Assembly (NCBI RefSeq): GCF_000759675.1
Contig: NZ_BAWM01000026.1
Location: forward strand, 1-64,000
Length of the DNA stretch: 64,000 nt
Source of the DNA: Neobacillus niacini
GTDB taxonomy: Bacteria; Bacillota; Bacilli; Bacillales; Cytobacillaceae
Reading direction: 5' to 3'
Part shown: in pieces, positions 8,924 through 18,247 of the stretch
Layout of the letters: each line of letters opens with the position of its first letter
Numbering within the stretch: the stretch's first letter is position 1
Made by a program: the position numbers and the translations under genes
Notes under the pieces: model-generated
The model's database searches: none
The model's input: only the letters and a program-made list of their open reading frames with translations
What the model was told of the DNA's origin: nothing

Positions 8924-9043
8924 TTGAGTTATGCAATAGACCCAGACCCTAGTAGCAGTGGGGAAGTCAGTGTTATCTTTGAATTGGATTCTACAGGAAT
9001 ATCAGCTCTTAAGAAGGTAGTTTGGCTTCCTCGAACACAGTAA
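8924..9043 (+). CDS. possible 39-residue protein with TTG start
   Basis: AAGGAG lies 9 bases before a TTG that opens a 39-codon frame ending 16 bases before the CorA gene. The product (YAIDPDPSSSGEVSV near the start, VVWLPRTQ at the end) matches nothing I know. An ATG 7 bases further on is in another frame and stops at once. The good ribosome site argues for a real gene, but the length makes this tentative. Confidence 0.45.
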   Translation: MSYAIDPDPSSSGEVSVIFELDSTGISALKKVVWLPRTQ

Positions 9044-9059
9044 GTGAGGAGGTTTTATC

Positions 9060-9998
9060 ATGTTGGAGATTTATAAAAGCAGTGAAACAAAAGTGCTGGA
9101 ACAGGTGAATGAAATTTCAAAAGGCTGCTGGGTTAATATGTATGCCCCAACCGAAGAAGAAATTAATAGAGTCGCAAATGAAACAAACATCCACGTTGAT
9201 TTTATTAAAGACGCCCTGGATGATGAAGAACGTCCAAGAATCGAGCGTGAAGATGGGCAGGTTTATATCATCGTGGATTACCCTTATATTACTCATGATG
9301 ATGCTGGTTTCCCTATCTATGAGACGATTCCAATTGGGATTGTTTTAACCGATGAATTTATTATCACTGTATCGTTAAAGGATACCCCAATATTAGAAGT
9401 TTTTAAGAATAATAAAATAAAAGAGTTTTATACCTTTAAAAAGAACCGATTTGCCCTTCAAATTCTGGCTATCATTACGTCTTATTATCTTCGTTATTTA
9501 AAACAAATTAATAAACGAACAAATGAGATCGAGCGGGAACTTCACCAATCGATGAAAAACAAAGAGTTATATGCCTTTCTAGCATTAGAAAAGAGCCTAG
9601 TCTATTTCACCACCTCCCTAAAATCCAATAAAGTGGTCTTAGATAAAATTCTTCGTTTCAGTTATATAAAATTGTACGAAGAAGACAAGGATTTATTAGA
9701 AGATGTAATGATTGAAAAAATTCAGGCGATTGAAATGGCTGAGACGTATAGCTCGATACTTAGTGGGATGATGGATGCTTTTGCTTCGATTATCTCCAAT
9801 AACGTAAATATTGTCATGAAGTTTTTAACATCATTCACGATCATTCTTTCGTTCCCAACCATCGTGTTCAGCTTTTATGGAATGAATGTTGATTTGCCGC
9901 TCCAAAACAGTCCACATGCCTTTTGGATATCAATAACCGTTGCATGTGTCTTATCCACATTAACTGCATTAATTTTTTGGAAAAAGAAATATTTTTAA
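9060..9998 (+). CDS. corA: CorA family divalent cation transporter
   Basis: Magnesium/cobalt channel of the CorA family, 312 residues. A large cytosolic N-terminal domain is followed by two C-terminal helices. The signature GMN (about residues 274-276, in FYGMNVDLP) caps the first helix, and a basic tail (WKKKYF) ends the protein. The loop after GMN lacks the MPE sequence of classical CorA, as in the shorter YfjQ-like branch, so Mg2+ specificity is probable but not certain. An AGGAGG site precedes the ATG. The neighbouring CDF gene suggests a local cation-homeostasis cluster. Confidence 0.9.
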   Translation: MLEIYKSSETKVLEQVNEISKGCWVNMYAPTEEEINRVANETNIHVDFIKDALDDEERPRIEREDGQVYIIVDYPYITHDDAGFPIYETIPIGIVLTDEFIITVSLKDTPILEVFKNNKIKEFYTFKKNRFALQILAIITSYYLRYLKQINKRTNEIERELHQSMKNKELYAFLALEKSLVYFTTSLKSNKVVLDKILRFSYIKLYEEDKDLLEDVMIEKIQAIEMAETYSSILSGMMDAFASIISNNVNIVMKFLTSFTIILSFPTIVFSFYGMNVDLPLQNSPHAFWISITVACVLSTLTALIFWKKKYF

Positions 9999-10018
9999 TA
10001 TATTTTATGAAAAAAGTT

Positions 10019-10052
10019 GGGGCTCTGAAGTATATCTTCAGGGTCTTTTTTT
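10019..10052 (+). terminator. Rho-independent terminator after corA
   Basis: CTGAAG-TATAT-CTTCAG hairpin flanked by partly pairing bases and followed by a T run, about 25 bases after the stop. Confidence 0.8.
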
Positions 10053-10210
10053 ATAGAAACGAAAAAATTTCCCAACTTGTTTATTTTTCAGATGGCTTTT
10101 CTTGCCCTTAATTATTATATTTTAAATAGTCTGAACAAATAAGTGGAAGAGGGGGTAGTGTTGGTATAAAATAGGAAAAAAAGGAAGGGATTCTAGAGGG
10201 TGGTTATGCT

Positions 10211-11431
10211 ATGGAATTTGGACCATTAATTAAATTTTACAGGACCCAAAAAGGGATTACACAAAAGGAACTTGCTGCTGGAATTTGCTCTATCCCTCAT
10301 TTAAGTAAGATCGAGAATAATTCAAAAGACGCTAATAAAGAGACTATTTCCTTATTGTTAGAGAGACTTGAAGTGAGCTTTGAGGAAATGGAAGAAAAAG
10401 AAGAGTTAATTAAAAGTCTATTAAAAGATTTTGGTGAAAAGATTAACTTCTATTTACGAGAGGAAATTGAAATAACTTTTAAAAGGTTAAAAGAAATAGA
10501 ACATGTTATCCCTTTTTCTGCTCAGATGTATTCATATGAATTATATAAATATCGGTATCTACTTTTCAAGGGTTTACTATCAGAAGCAGAGGCTCAACGA
10601 GATATTTTATATAAGCAAAAGAAAAATTTTTCCCAACATGAAAGGTATTTATTTCGCTATTACAATGCTGTATTTTTAATATTGAAGGGACAGTTTAAAA
10701 AAGCAGATGTTATCTTCGATGAATTATTTCTAGAAAACAACAATGAAGCCGTAAATGGAGAATTTCTTTACCACTGGACTTTTGTAAAAAGTTCTCTTGA
10801 TCAGCCTGGTCATGCTATTCACTTCGGTAGGCAGGCACTGCAAATCTTTATGAATCAACATAATTTTTATCGGATTCTCCATACGCTGATGGTGTTAGGT
10901 ATTAATTATTCTCGTTCCAGTATTTACGAGGAAGCTCAGGTCTGTTTTAACCATTTAATAAGGAATGCTGAACTGCTAAAGGAAGAAAGAATGCTTCCGC
11001 AAATCTATCATAATATGGGCTACTTACAGGATAGAATGAACAACGTAAAGGATGCGTTAATGTATTATGAAAAGAGCCTATCTTTACAATCTATTAAAAA
11101 CCAGCATTACTTTGTAACTTTATATGCAATTGGTGAAATTTACTATAATTTAAATATAATGGAAAGAGCGAAGGAATGTTTTCTTCTTATCAAATCCCTT
11201 TCCAAAGAGACTGGTGTGAAAAAACAAAGTCTTCTGTCTAACTTTTATCTCATTCATATGGAATCACCTGAAAAAGCAATGAAATTTTTAGAAGCAAAGG
11301 TAATTCCTTATTTAGAGAGCGCAAAAGAACATAAGGACGATTTAACCCGTTATTACAAGCTGCTTTCAGAGAATTACAATCAAAATGGAAAGTACTTAGA
11401 GGCAGTAAATTATCTATCCAAAATTACTTGA
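10211..11431 (+). CDS. RRNPP-type peptide-responsive regulator (NprR/PlcR-like HTH + TPR)
   Basis: 406-residue cytosolic transcription factor. Residues 1-60 are an XRE-type helix-turn-helix (FYRTQKGITQKELAAGICS then HLSKIEN), closely resembling the N-terminus of NprR/PlcR regulators. The rest is helical TPR repeats (for example QIYHNMGYLQDRMNNVKDAL and YYEKSLSLQ near 285-310), the fold that binds imported signalling peptides. The length fits NprR-like rather than PlcR (about 285 residues). The stop codon lies 11 bases before a gene for a 50-residue secreted peptide, the standard receptor-then-signal order. By family knowledge it would bind DNA differently when the mature peptide is imported; target genes are unknown. 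Confidence 0.82.
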   Translation: MEFGPLIKFYRTQKGITQKELAAGICSIPHLSKIENNSKDANKETISLLLERLEVSFEEMEEKEELIKSLLKDFGEKINFYLREEIEITFKRLKEIEHVIPFSAQMYSYELYKYRYLLFKGLLSEAEAQRDILYKQKKNFSQHERYLFRYYNAVFLILKGQFKKADVIFDELFLENNNEAVNGEFLYHWTFVKSSLDQPGHAIHFGRQALQIFMNQHNFYRILHTLMVLGINYSRSSIYEEAQVCFNHLIRNAELLKEERMLPQIYHNMGYLQDRMNNVKDALMYYEKSLSLQSIKNQHYFVTLYAIGEIYYNLNIMERAKECFLLIKSLSKETGVKKQSLLSNFYLIHMESPEKAMKFLEAKVIPYLESAKEHKDDLTRYYKLLSENYNQNGKYLEAVNYLSKIT

Positions 11432-11442
11432 GGAGGAAGTAA

Positions 11443-11595
11443 ATGAAAAAGTCTATTATACTCTTATTCTCACTCTCTTTACTTATTCTTTTATCACCTG
11501 CTACAAAGGATGTAAGCAGTACATCTTCTTCGAATGAACTTGCGAAAAATATCTATTATCAACATGCTGACCCTATTCACCCTCCTGTTGGATAA
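11443..11595 (+). CDS. pro-peptide of the adjacent RRNPP regulator (quorum-sensing signal precursor)
   Basis: 50-residue precursor with an AGGAGG site 6 bases before the ATG. It has a charged start (MKK), a leucine-rich secretion helix (residues 4-18), then a polar stretch and the C-terminus YYQHADPIHPPVG. This is the layout of NprX/PapR/Phr precursors, which are exported, trimmed to 5-10 C-terminal residues and re-imported by oligopeptide permease. The mature signal is likely within the last ten residues; DPIHPPVG shares an ending in VG with NprX-type SKPDIVG. It is closed off by a terminator 11 bases downstream. The cleavage site is not determined. Confidence 0.75.
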   Translation: MKKSIILLFSLSLLILLSPATKDVSSTSSSNELAKNIYYQHADPIHPPVG

Positions 11596-11605
11596 TTATA
11601 AAAAA

Positions 11606-11650
11606 ATCCTTTTAGACACTCTTTTTTTGTCTGAAAGGATTTTTTTTTAT
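11606..11650 (+). terminator. terminator after the peptide gene
   Basis: Stem ATCCTTTTAGACA with GTCTGAAAGGAT around a T-rich loop, followed by eight or more T residues. Confidence 0.88.
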
Positions 11651-11707
11651 TAATTTTAATAATTAGGGAAAAGTAATTTATATGTGTTTAACAAGGAGGA
11701 AAGTTTT

Positions 11708-12118
11708 ATGAAATCATTTGTTGTAGGTTTTCATCAAGAAGACAATGTGGATTCTATGCAAATTCAAAAGCTAAGCCAAGAGGATTTTGAAAAAGCAACA
11801 GAAGGGGGCACCAGACATTTATTTGATTTAGATACAAATATTGGGTTTTTTGTCTTTTTTGATGCAGAGGACGCAGATGGTGATGTTTCCTATATGGTGC
11901 TTCAATATGAGGATCCAACTGGAGAGGATGGCAGTGAAGATCCAGTGGGCTGCTATTCCTTCCAGTTGAAAGATTTTTATGAATTTACAGCACTTTACTT
12001 AAATGATCTCGAATTTAATGAAGAAGTAAGTGAAGAGGAAGAAGATTATGGACCGATTCACCATCTTGCTCATCTTCTATTCCATATTGTTGAAGAAGGA
12101 AAGGATTTAGAGGTATAA
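11708..12118 (+). CDS. conserved-looking acidic cytosolic protein, unknown function
   Basis: 136-residue acidic protein without membrane segments. The AAGGAGG site precedes the ATG at 11708; an upstream in-frame start lacks a ribosome site and overlaps the intergenic region. It contains one cysteine (GCYSFQLKD) and an Asp/Glu-rich middle and C-terminus. I do not recognise the family. It sits alone between two terminators, directly downstream of the quorum-sensing pair but not in its transcript. Confidence 0.75.
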   Translation: MKSFVVGFHQEDNVDSMQIQKLSQEDFEKATEGGTRHLFDLDTNIGFFVFFDAEDADGDVSYMVLQYEDPTGEDGSEDPVGCYSFQLKDFYEFTALYLNDLEFNEEVSEEEEDYGPIHHLAHLLFHIVEEGKDLEV

Positions 12119-12122
12119 ACAA

Positions 12123-12147
12123 AACCCCCTTAACAAAGGGGGTCTTA
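12123..12147 (+). terminator. short GC-rich terminator
   Basis: ACCCCCTT-AACAA-AGGGGGT hairpin just after the stop codon with a short T-rich tail, between convergent genes, so it may serve both. Confidence 0.75.
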
Positions 12148-12156
12148 TTATTAAGA

Positions 12157-12720
12157 TTATGCTTTTAATACATCATGGTCGACATAGCGCTCGCCATTCA
12201 ATTCACTAATTACATTGATCGCTACTTTCGCTCCGTCACCAGCGGTAATAATGGTATGTACACTCACACCAGCCGCAGTTCCTGCTGCCCAAATGCCATC
12301 TACACTTGTTTTGCCTTCAGCAGTTACATCAAAAATCGTTTTGACTCTTGGCTCAGTTCCAGGCTTAGTTGTTATACCTGCTTTTTCAGCAATGTCGACA
12401 AGGAATCCTGTTGCAACAATAACATGCTTAACTTCATGCTCTCCGTTGTCTGTTTCTACCTTAAAACCGCCTTCAACTTTACTAATGTTGGTAACGGTAG
12501 CTTGTACAATTTCGCCGCCAAATTTAGTTACTTGCTGCTTACCAATTTCAACGAGGTCAGGTCCGGAGATTTCAGAAACACCATAATGGTTCTCCACCCA
12601 TGCACGCTTTGTAGCGCTCTTATCATTGTCAATCACCAATGTTTTCTTTCCTGCTTTCGCAGTAAATAAAGCGGCACTTGCTCCTGCAGGTCCAGCACCA
12701 ATTACAACAACATCCAACAT
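12157..12720 (-). CDS. FAD-domain-only thioredoxin-reductase-like protein
   Basis: 187-residue flavoprotein-like protein. Residues 1-35 form the FAD-binding Rossmann start (VVVIGAGPAGASAALFTAKAG), ATGFLVD lies near residue 112, and GIWAAGTAAG near the C-terminus is the second FAD motif. Full thioredoxin reductases are about 310 residues, with an NADPH domain containing CxxC inserted between these parts. Here that domain is absent and no CxxC is present. The usual Asp of the C-terminal GD motif is Thr. GGAGG 8 bases before the ATG at 12720 sets the start. Electron donor and partner are unknown. Confidence 0.75.
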   Translation of the reverse strand: MLDVVVIGAGPAGASAALFTAKAGKKTLVIDNDKSATKRAWVENHYGVSEISGPDLVEIGKQQVTKFGGEIVQATVTNISKVEGGFKVETDNGEHEVKHVIVATGFLVDIAEKAGITTKPGTEPRVKTIFDVTAEGKTSVDGIWAAGTAAGVSVHTIITAGDGAKVAINVISELNGERYVDHDVLKA

Positions 12721-12803
12721 GGAAAAACCTCCATTCGAAAAATTATATACAAAAAAAGTGTACCTTAATAAGAAGTAAAAGTAAAAATCACTGCTCAAAA
12801 CGT

Positions 12804-12833
12804 AGAAAAAACCATCAAAGTAAATGATGGTTC
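12804..12833 (-). terminator. terminator of the MFS gene
   Basis: On the minus strand AACCATCA-TTTACTT-TGATGGTT is followed by TTTTCT, just past the MFS stop codon. Confidence 0.82.
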
Positions 12834-12840
12834 AAGTCGT

Positions 12841-14052
12841 TTATTGCTCTTTAACTTTTAAGTATTGCTGGTTTTTTAGTTCTGGAGATGCAGGTTTCCG
12901 AACTTGCAGGAAGTAGTAAAGAATGGCTCCAATAAGAACATAAAAAGCACTAAGGAAGTATAAAGTACTAAAGTCCATTTTTGCTACAATTAAACCCACT
13001 AAGAAAGAACCTAGTGCAATGCCAATATCATAGATTGATAGAAAAGTAGCTGTAGCTAAGCCTCGTTTTCTAGGAGCGGCATTTTGAATGGCAATCGTTT
13101 GAAATGTTGGGAAAAGGGTACCCCAGCCTAATCCAATCATTCCGGCTGATACGAGAAAAGTAATCGCACTTCCGCTTTGACTTAATACAAACATTCCTAT
13201 CGCAAACAAGACGATTGAAGGGAAAACAATCACGTTAGGACCATATAGATCCAACCATTTGCCTGTAAAAGGTCTAGACATTAATAAGATTATCGCATAA
13301 ACAACGAAGAACAGACTTGATACTTCTCCAAGATGGATTTCATTCGCATAGACGGATACGAAGGAAAGCAAGGCAGAATATACAATCGCTAGAAAACCGC
13401 CGACAAGTGCAATCGAAACTGCAGAGGGTTCAAACAAGCTTCTCAATGAGAAAGCTGGAACAATTACCTGCTGCTCAGGCTCTTCTGGTTTTGATAACTT
13501 AACTGTTAGACCGGTGATAAGCGCTCCAATAGCGACAATCACGGTCAGGATGAACATTGTTTTTGCTCCCCACTGTTGGATGGCTGTCAAACCTACAAAA
13601 GGTCCTAACACCATTGCCATGTTTGTCGACATGACGAAGTATCCCATTCCTTCTCCTCTTCGTGAGTTAGGAATAAGGTCTGCAACAATCGCTCCTACTG
13701 CAGTTGTGGCCATTCCAAACCCAATTCCGTGTAACAAACGAATAACAAGAAATCCTGTTACTGACTTTGGGAAAAAATATAAAAGGGAAGCTGCTGCGAA
13801 AATAATAAGTGCTGTTAATAGAACTTTTTTATTGCTTCCTCGCTCAAGCCATTGACCTGCAAGTGGTCGTGATATGATGGCGGAAAACAAGAATACAGTT
13901 GTCATTAATCCCGCCTGTGAAGCATTGCTGTGAAATTCCTGTAATGCGTATATAGGTAGAGTTACGAGTAAGATATAAAAAGTTAAAAATAGGAAAAAGT
14001 TACTCAAGGAAATATTAATAAAATCCTTCGTCCACAATTTTGGTTTGTTCAT
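12841..14052 (-). CDS. MFS drug/metabolite efflux transporter
   Basis: Major facilitator of 403 residues and 12 helices. The loop 2-3 signature is present (GLMTTVFLFSAIISRPLAGQ and WLERGSNKK) and helix 4 carries RLLHGIGFGMATTA. AAAGGAGTG before the ATG at 14052 fixes the start twelve codons inside the longest open frame. It follows a MarR-type gene by 14 bases, an arrangement typical of repressor-controlled efflux pumps. Substrate is unknown; drug efflux is the usual role of this MarR/MFS pairing but is inferred. Confidence 0.87.
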   Translation of the reverse strand: MNKPKLWTKDFINISLSNFFLFLTFYILLVTLPIYALQEFHSNASQAGLMTTVFLFSAIISRPLAGQWLERGSNKKVLLTALIIFAAASLLYFFPKSVTGFLVIRLLHGIGFGMATTAVGAIVADLIPNSRRGEGMGYFVMSTNMAMVLGPFVGLTAIQQWGAKTMFILTVIVAIGALITGLTVKLSKPEEPEQQVIVPAFSLRSLFEPSAVSIALVGGFLAIVYSALLSFVSVYANEIHLGEVSSLFFVVYAIILLMSRPFTGKWLDLYGPNVIVFPSIVLFAIGMFVLSQSGSAITFLVSAGMIGLGWGTLFPTFQTIAIQNAAPRKRGLATATFLSIYDIGIALGSFLVGLIVAKMDFSTLYFLSAFYVLIGAILYYFLQVRKPASPELKNQQYLKVKEQ

Positions 14053-14066
14053 TTTTAACACTCCTT

Positions 14067-14480
14067 TTACAATAGCTGTTTTAACCAACTACTTTGCAAG
14101 CTTACTAATTCTTGTTGTGAAGTTTCTGGAAAATCCATCAATAATGCCTGGTTGCACTTCGAAACAGCATGTTCCCACTTAGGAAATTCTTTTACTGCTT
14201 CTTCGGTTAATTGGATAAACTTCTCACGTTTGTCCTGTCCCGGTATTTGTTTTACATACCCTTGTTTAACAAGACGCTGAATCGTCCGGGTCATAGGAGG
14301 AGCTTCAACAAATAAATACTCACATAGTTCTTTTTGAGTTATAGAACCTTTTGTGTTTAAAACAAAGAGGACAGACCATTGAGCACTATATAATCCATAA
14401 GGTTTTAGAGCTTCATTTAGTTTATTGGTAAGCTGTCTTGAAAGTTGATGAAGAGTATGAAATAATACGTGGTTGGTCAA
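14067..14480 (-). CDS. MarR family transcriptional regulator
   Basis: 137-residue winged-helix repressor. The middle reads LFVLNTKGSITQKELCEYL then TRTIQRLVKQGYVKQ, the recognition helix and wing of MarR. It begins at a TTG with GGAGTG upstream. It is the first gene of a two-gene unit with the MFS pump. Two TTACCT-type palindromes lie 35-75 bases upstream, so autoregulation is likely. The effector is unknown. Confidence 0.88.
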   Translation of the reverse strand: MTNHVLFHTLHQLSRQLTNKLNEALKPYGLYSAQWSVLFVLNTKGSITQKELCEYLFVEAPPMTRTIQRLVKQGYVKQIPGQDKREKFIQLTEEAVKEFPKWEHAVSKCNQALLMDFPETSQQELVSLQSSWLKQLL

Positions 14481-14515
14481 ATTAAATTCACTCCAAATTT
14501 AATATATGCACATTA

Positions 14516-14555
14516 GTTACCTGAGTAATTAATAAAAATTAATTACCTAGGTAAC
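14516..14555 (-). promoter_or_regulatory. paired palindromic operators upstream of marR
   Basis: Two related palindromes, TTACCTGAGTAA (14517-14528) and the perfect TTACCTAGGTAA (14543-14554), with centres 26 bp apart, upstream of the MarR-family gene. Twelve-bp AT-flanked inverted repeats are typical MarR binding sites; assignment to this regulator is by position. Confidence 0.7.
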
Positions 14556-14608
14556 TATATCGATTATAGAGAGAAATGTCAAGGAATGAAGTCTATAGAG
14601 GCAGTTGG

Positions 14609-14692
14609 CGAGTAATTAAATGGATTCCGCGAGTAAAATGCAATTGTTCGCGAGTAAATCAGAAAATCTCGCGAGTAAATCGTACTATCTCT
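14609..14692. repeat. 21-bp tandem repeat, four copies
   Basis: The core CGAGTAA recurs at 14609, 14630, 14651 and 14672, exactly 21 bp apart. Each core is followed by A/T bases and, in copies 1-3, closes with C(C/T)CG or TTCG. No open frame or RNA gene explains it. It lies between the MarR operators and the metH terminator. Confidence 0.8.
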
Positions 14693-14747
14693 CAAAAATC
14701 AGAGCAAAAACACAATATCACACGTAAATAATCTAGATAAAAGCACA

Positions 14748-14786
14748 AAATAAAAAGTCCGCGGACAAATAATGCATTTCCGCGGA
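14748..14786 (-). terminator. terminator of the methionine operon
   Basis: On the minus strand two TCCGCGGA octamers pair across a 13-base loop and are followed by CTTTTTATTTT. Confidence 0.8.
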
Positions 14787-14797
14787 ATAAATGACTA

Positions 14798-17700
14798 CTA
14801 TCTTAAAACATTAAAGTATCTAGCTTCTGGATGGGAAAAAACCATGGCTGATACGGAGGCTTCTGGCTCCATCATGCACCCATCTGTTAATTCAATCCCA
14901 ATTTCCTCTGGATGAATCAACGCAAATAGTTTCTTCTGATCCTCTAGTTCTGGACATGCCGGATAACCAAAGGAGAAGCGTTGTCCTTGATATTTAGCGG
15001 TAAATCGATCCTGCATCGTAAACGTTAGAGGGTCAGGGAATCCCCAGCGATCACGCATTTGGCGATGGATTAATTCTGCAAAGCCTTCGGCCGTTTCAAG
15101 TGCTAATGATTGTAGGGCATGGCTTTCAAGAAAGCGGCCATCATGCTTGAATTGATCTGCCTTCTCACGGATACCTCTTCCGGCCGTTACCGTAAAGAAG
15201 CCAACATAATCTTTTTCACCGCTGTCGACCGACTTAACAAAATCGGCCAAGCATAAATGTGGTGCAGAATCCTGACGTGGGAAATCGAATGTTTCGATGA
15301 TACGATTAGGCTCTTCTGGGTCGTATATGAAAATTTTATTTCCATCTGACTGGGCAGGGAAAAATTGATAGACCGCTGCTGGTAAAATCCAATTATCTTT
15401 TTTCGCATCTGCTAATAACCCATCAACTACTTCTTTTACCTTTACAGCTTTTTCATTTTTTTCAGCAAGTAGATTTGCAATTTTTCCTTTAACTCCTAAA
15501 TGGTGACCGATTAACATTTGCATATTGATATAAGGCTCAATATGGGAAAGGGAGTAGGTTTTTAAGATATGTTTCTTTGTATCCATCGGTGTGAAAACCG
15601 GTACTTCTGTAGAAACGGATGGTCTAGTTTTTACAGCTATCGATACGGCTGAACGAGTTGGATGCTCCCGCGGTAGTTCTTGAGCCGCTAGTTTTTCATT
15701 TTTTTCAGCAATCAGTTTTTCATGCTCCTCTGGAGATTGAAGCTGATTCGCGAGTGATAATCCAGTCATGGCATCCTTTGCATAAAGTACGAGTCCTTCA
15801 TATTCCTTTGCAATCTTGGTATCGGTGAACTTTCTAGAAAGAGCAGCTCCTCCCACCATGATAGGTGTTGAAATTCCAGCTTCTCTCATATCCTGTGCCG
15901 TTATAACCATTTGCTGTGCCGATTTCACAAGCAAGCCGGATAATCCAACTATGTCCGGTTTCTCTTTATGAATCGCTTGAACCAAATCAGTCGGTGATAC
16001 CTTGATCCCTAAATCAAGCACATTATAGCCGTTATTGCTAAGAATAATGTCTACTAGGTTTTTCCCAATATCATGTACATCACCTTTTACTGTTGCCAAG
16101 ATGACCTTCCCTTTGGAAGCAGACACATCGCCTTTTTCCATATAAGGTTCTAAATAAGAGACTGCCGCCTTCATGACCTCTGCGCTTTGAAGAACTTCAG
16201 CTACTATGAGTTGATTGTCATTGAAAAGACGTCCTACTTCTTTCATGCCTTCCATTAATGGTCCATTGATAATATCAAGGGGGGCAGGATAATTTTCAAG
16301 TGCTATAGCTAAATCAGGCAATAAGCCTTCCTTTGTTCCCTCTATCACATAGTAAGAAAGACGTTCTTCTAAACTCATGTTTGGTACAGTACTCTTTGTC
16401 TCTTTCTTTTTGCCTCGATAAAATTCAGTAAAGGTGGCTAATGTTTCATCTGTCGTGTTAAATAAAAGAGCTTCTGCTAATGACACTTCTTCCTTCGATA
16501 TGGAAGCAAATCGTTCTAGTTTTTCAGTGTTTACAATCGCATAATCCAGACCTGCTAATGTACAGTGGTATAAAAATACAGAGTTTAAAATTTCTCTGCC
16601 GACAGGCGGAAGACCGAAAGATACATTACTGATACCAAGAATGGTTTGTGTCTTAGGAAGATGTTCTTTTATTAACTTAATACCCTCTACCGTTGCTTTT
16701 GCAGAGCCAATATATTGTTCATCACCAGTACCTACAGGAAAAACAAGCGGGTCAAAAATAAGATCCTGCGGCTTCAAACCAAATTTGTTAACTAGAATGT
16801 CATAGGATTGTTTGGCTATTTCTAATTTCTTTTGAGCTGTAACCCCCATACCTTTTTCATCAATCGTACCAACGACGACCGCTGCACCGTATTTATGAAT
16901 CAGTGGAACGACTGCCTCAAATCTTTCTTCGCCATCTTCAAGGTTAATTGAATTAATAATCGCCTTTCCTTGAGAATACTTGAGTGCTTTTTCGAGTACT
17001 TTCTCATCTGTTGAATCAATAACTAGTGGAACTTTTATTTTTTTCACCACTTCAGGGATGAAATTCTCCATGTCGTTAAGTTCATCACGATCAGGGTCGG
17101 CAAGACAAATATCAATGACATGTGCGCCGCCCTTAACCTGGGCACGTGCAACCTCTGCCGCTTCTTCAATCTTACCTTCGTTAATGAGGCGTTTGAATTT
17201 ACGAGAGCCAATGACATTTGTACGTTCTCCGACCATAATCGGACGCAGTGTCGGATCATCGTAAACAAATGGTTCAATACCAGATACCATATGGAAATCA
17301 GAAGACTGTGCCTCGCGTGGTGAGAACTTTTTCATTTCATCTGAAATCGCCCGAATATGATTTGGTGTTGTACCACAACAGCCGCCAACAATGTTTAACC
17401 AGCCATGGGCTGCAAAATCAGCAAGCTTTTTCGCTAGCGTTTCTGGTGTTTCATGATAATGTCCTTCTTCATCAGGCAACCCAGCATTTGGATAACAAAT
17501 AATTGCTGTTGAAGCAAGATTGGAAAGGGAACGGACATGCTCCTGCATAAATTCCGGACCTGTCGCACAATTTAGTCCCACTGCGACGGGATTCATATGC
17601 TCTAATGAAATGTAAAAGGATTCAATCGACTGCCCAGCAAGGGTTGTGCCCATCGGCTCGATTGTGCCTGACACAATTAATGGAAGAACTTTTCCTGTTT

Positions 17701-18247
17701 TATTAAAAGCATTTTTTATTCCAATAAAACCAGCCTTTACATTCAGCATATCCTGACTTGTTTCAAGAAGCAGAAGGTCGACACCACCATCAATAAGCCC
17801 AATTGCCTGTTCCTCATAAGAAGCAGCTAATGCTTCAAATGTAGTTCCGCCAGTAACACTTAGAGTTTTAGTGGTCGGTCCCATTGAACCTGCTACATAC
17901 CGCGGCCAATCAGCAGTAGAAATTTTTTCAGCTTCCTTTTTGGCAATTTGACCAGCAATTTTATTTAATTCATAGGCCTTAAAGCCAAGATTGTATTCAT
18001 CAAGAACAATGCTTGTTGACCCAAAGGTATTGGTTTCAATAATATCCGCACCAGCCTCCAAGTATTCACGATGAATTTTCGCGATCACATCAGGAGCTGT
18101 TATATTCAGATACTCATTACAACCCTCGTATTGCTCACCGCCAAAGTCCTCTGCTGTTAGATTTTCCTGTTGAAGCATGGTACCCATCGCACCGTCCATC
18201 ACAAGGATTCGTTTTTGTAGTTGTTCACTGAATGGAGCTTTCGACAT
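14798..18247 (-). CDS. metH: cobalamin-dependent methionine synthase
   Basis: Transfers a methyl group from 5-methyl-tetrahydrofolate to homocysteine through methylcobalamin. 1149 residues with the full MetH domain series: homocysteine-binding (to about 320, zinc motif GGCCGT), pterin-binding (about 340-610, starting near IMVGERTNV), B12-binding (about 640-880, with DVHDIGKNL giving the cobalt-ligand histidine), and the C-terminal AdoMet reactivation domain. AGGGGGA before the ATG at 18247 sets the start. It overlaps the yitJ-like gene by 23 bases, so the two are translationally coupled. Last gene of the S-box operon. Confidence 0.95.
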   Translation of the reverse strand: MSKAPFSEQLQKRILVMDGAMGTMLQQENLTAEDFGGEQYEGCNEYLNITAPDVIAKIHREYLEAGADIIETNTFGSTSIVLDEYNLGFKAYELNKIAGQIAKKEAEKISTADWPRYVAGSMGPTTKTLSVTGGTTFEALAASYEEQAIGLIDGGVDLLLLETSQDMLNVKAGFIGIKNAFNKTGKVLPLIVSGTIEPMGTTLAGQSIESFYISLEHMNPVAVGLNCATGPEFMQEHVRSLSNLASTAIICYPNAGLPDEEGHYHETPETLAKKLADFAAHGWLNIVGGCCGTTPNHIRAISDEMKKFSPREAQSSDFHMVSGIEPFVYDDPTLRPIMVGERTNVIGSRKFKRLINEGKIEEAAEVARAQVKGGAHVIDICLADPDRDELNDMENFIPEVVKKIKVPLVIDSTDEKVLEKALKYSQGKAIINSINLEDGEERFEAVVPLIHKYGAAVVVGTIDEKGMGVTAQKKLEIAKQSYDILVNKFGLKPQDLIFDPLVFPVGTGDEQYIGSAKATVEGIKLIKEHLPKTQTILGISNVSFGLPPVGREILNSVFLYHCTLAGLDYAIVNTEKLERFASISKEEVSLAEALLFNTTDETLATFTEFYRGKKKETKSTVPNMSLEERLSYYVIEGTKEGLLPDLAIALENYPAPLDIINGPLMEGMKEVGRLFNDNQLIVAEVLQSAEVMKAAVSYLEPYMEKGDVSASKGKVILATVKGDVHDIGKNLVDIILSNNGYNVLDLGIKVSPTDLVQAIHKEKPDIVGLSGLLVKSAQQMVITAQDMREAGISTPIMVGGAALSRKFTDTKIAKEYEGLVLYAKDAMTGLSLANQLQSPEEHEKLIAEKNEKLAAQELPREHPTRSAVSIAVKTRPSVSTEVPVFTPMDTKKHILKTYSLSHIEPYINMQMLIGHHLGVKGKIANLLAEKNEKAVKVKEVVDGLLADAKKDNWILPAAVYQFFPAQSDGNKIFIYDPEEPNRIIETFDFPRQDSAPHLCLADFVKSVDSGEKDYVGFFTVTAGRGIREKADQFKHDGRFLESHALQSLALETAEGFAELIHRQMRDRWGFPDPLTFTMQDRFTAKYQGQRFSFGYPACPELEDQKKLFALIHPEEIGIELTDGCMMEPEASVSAMVFSHPEARYFNVLR

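Noticed and set aside
10211..11595. Arbitrium (AimR-AimP) system of a prophage
   Set aside because: The regulator has a clear NprR-type HTH and TPRs, the tail is not an AimP-like hexapeptide, and no phage genes are nearby.
12175..12669. Long plus-strand open frames opposite the FAD-domain gene
   Set aside because: They are antisense to a gene with FAD motifs and a good ribosome site, and show no protein-like pattern.
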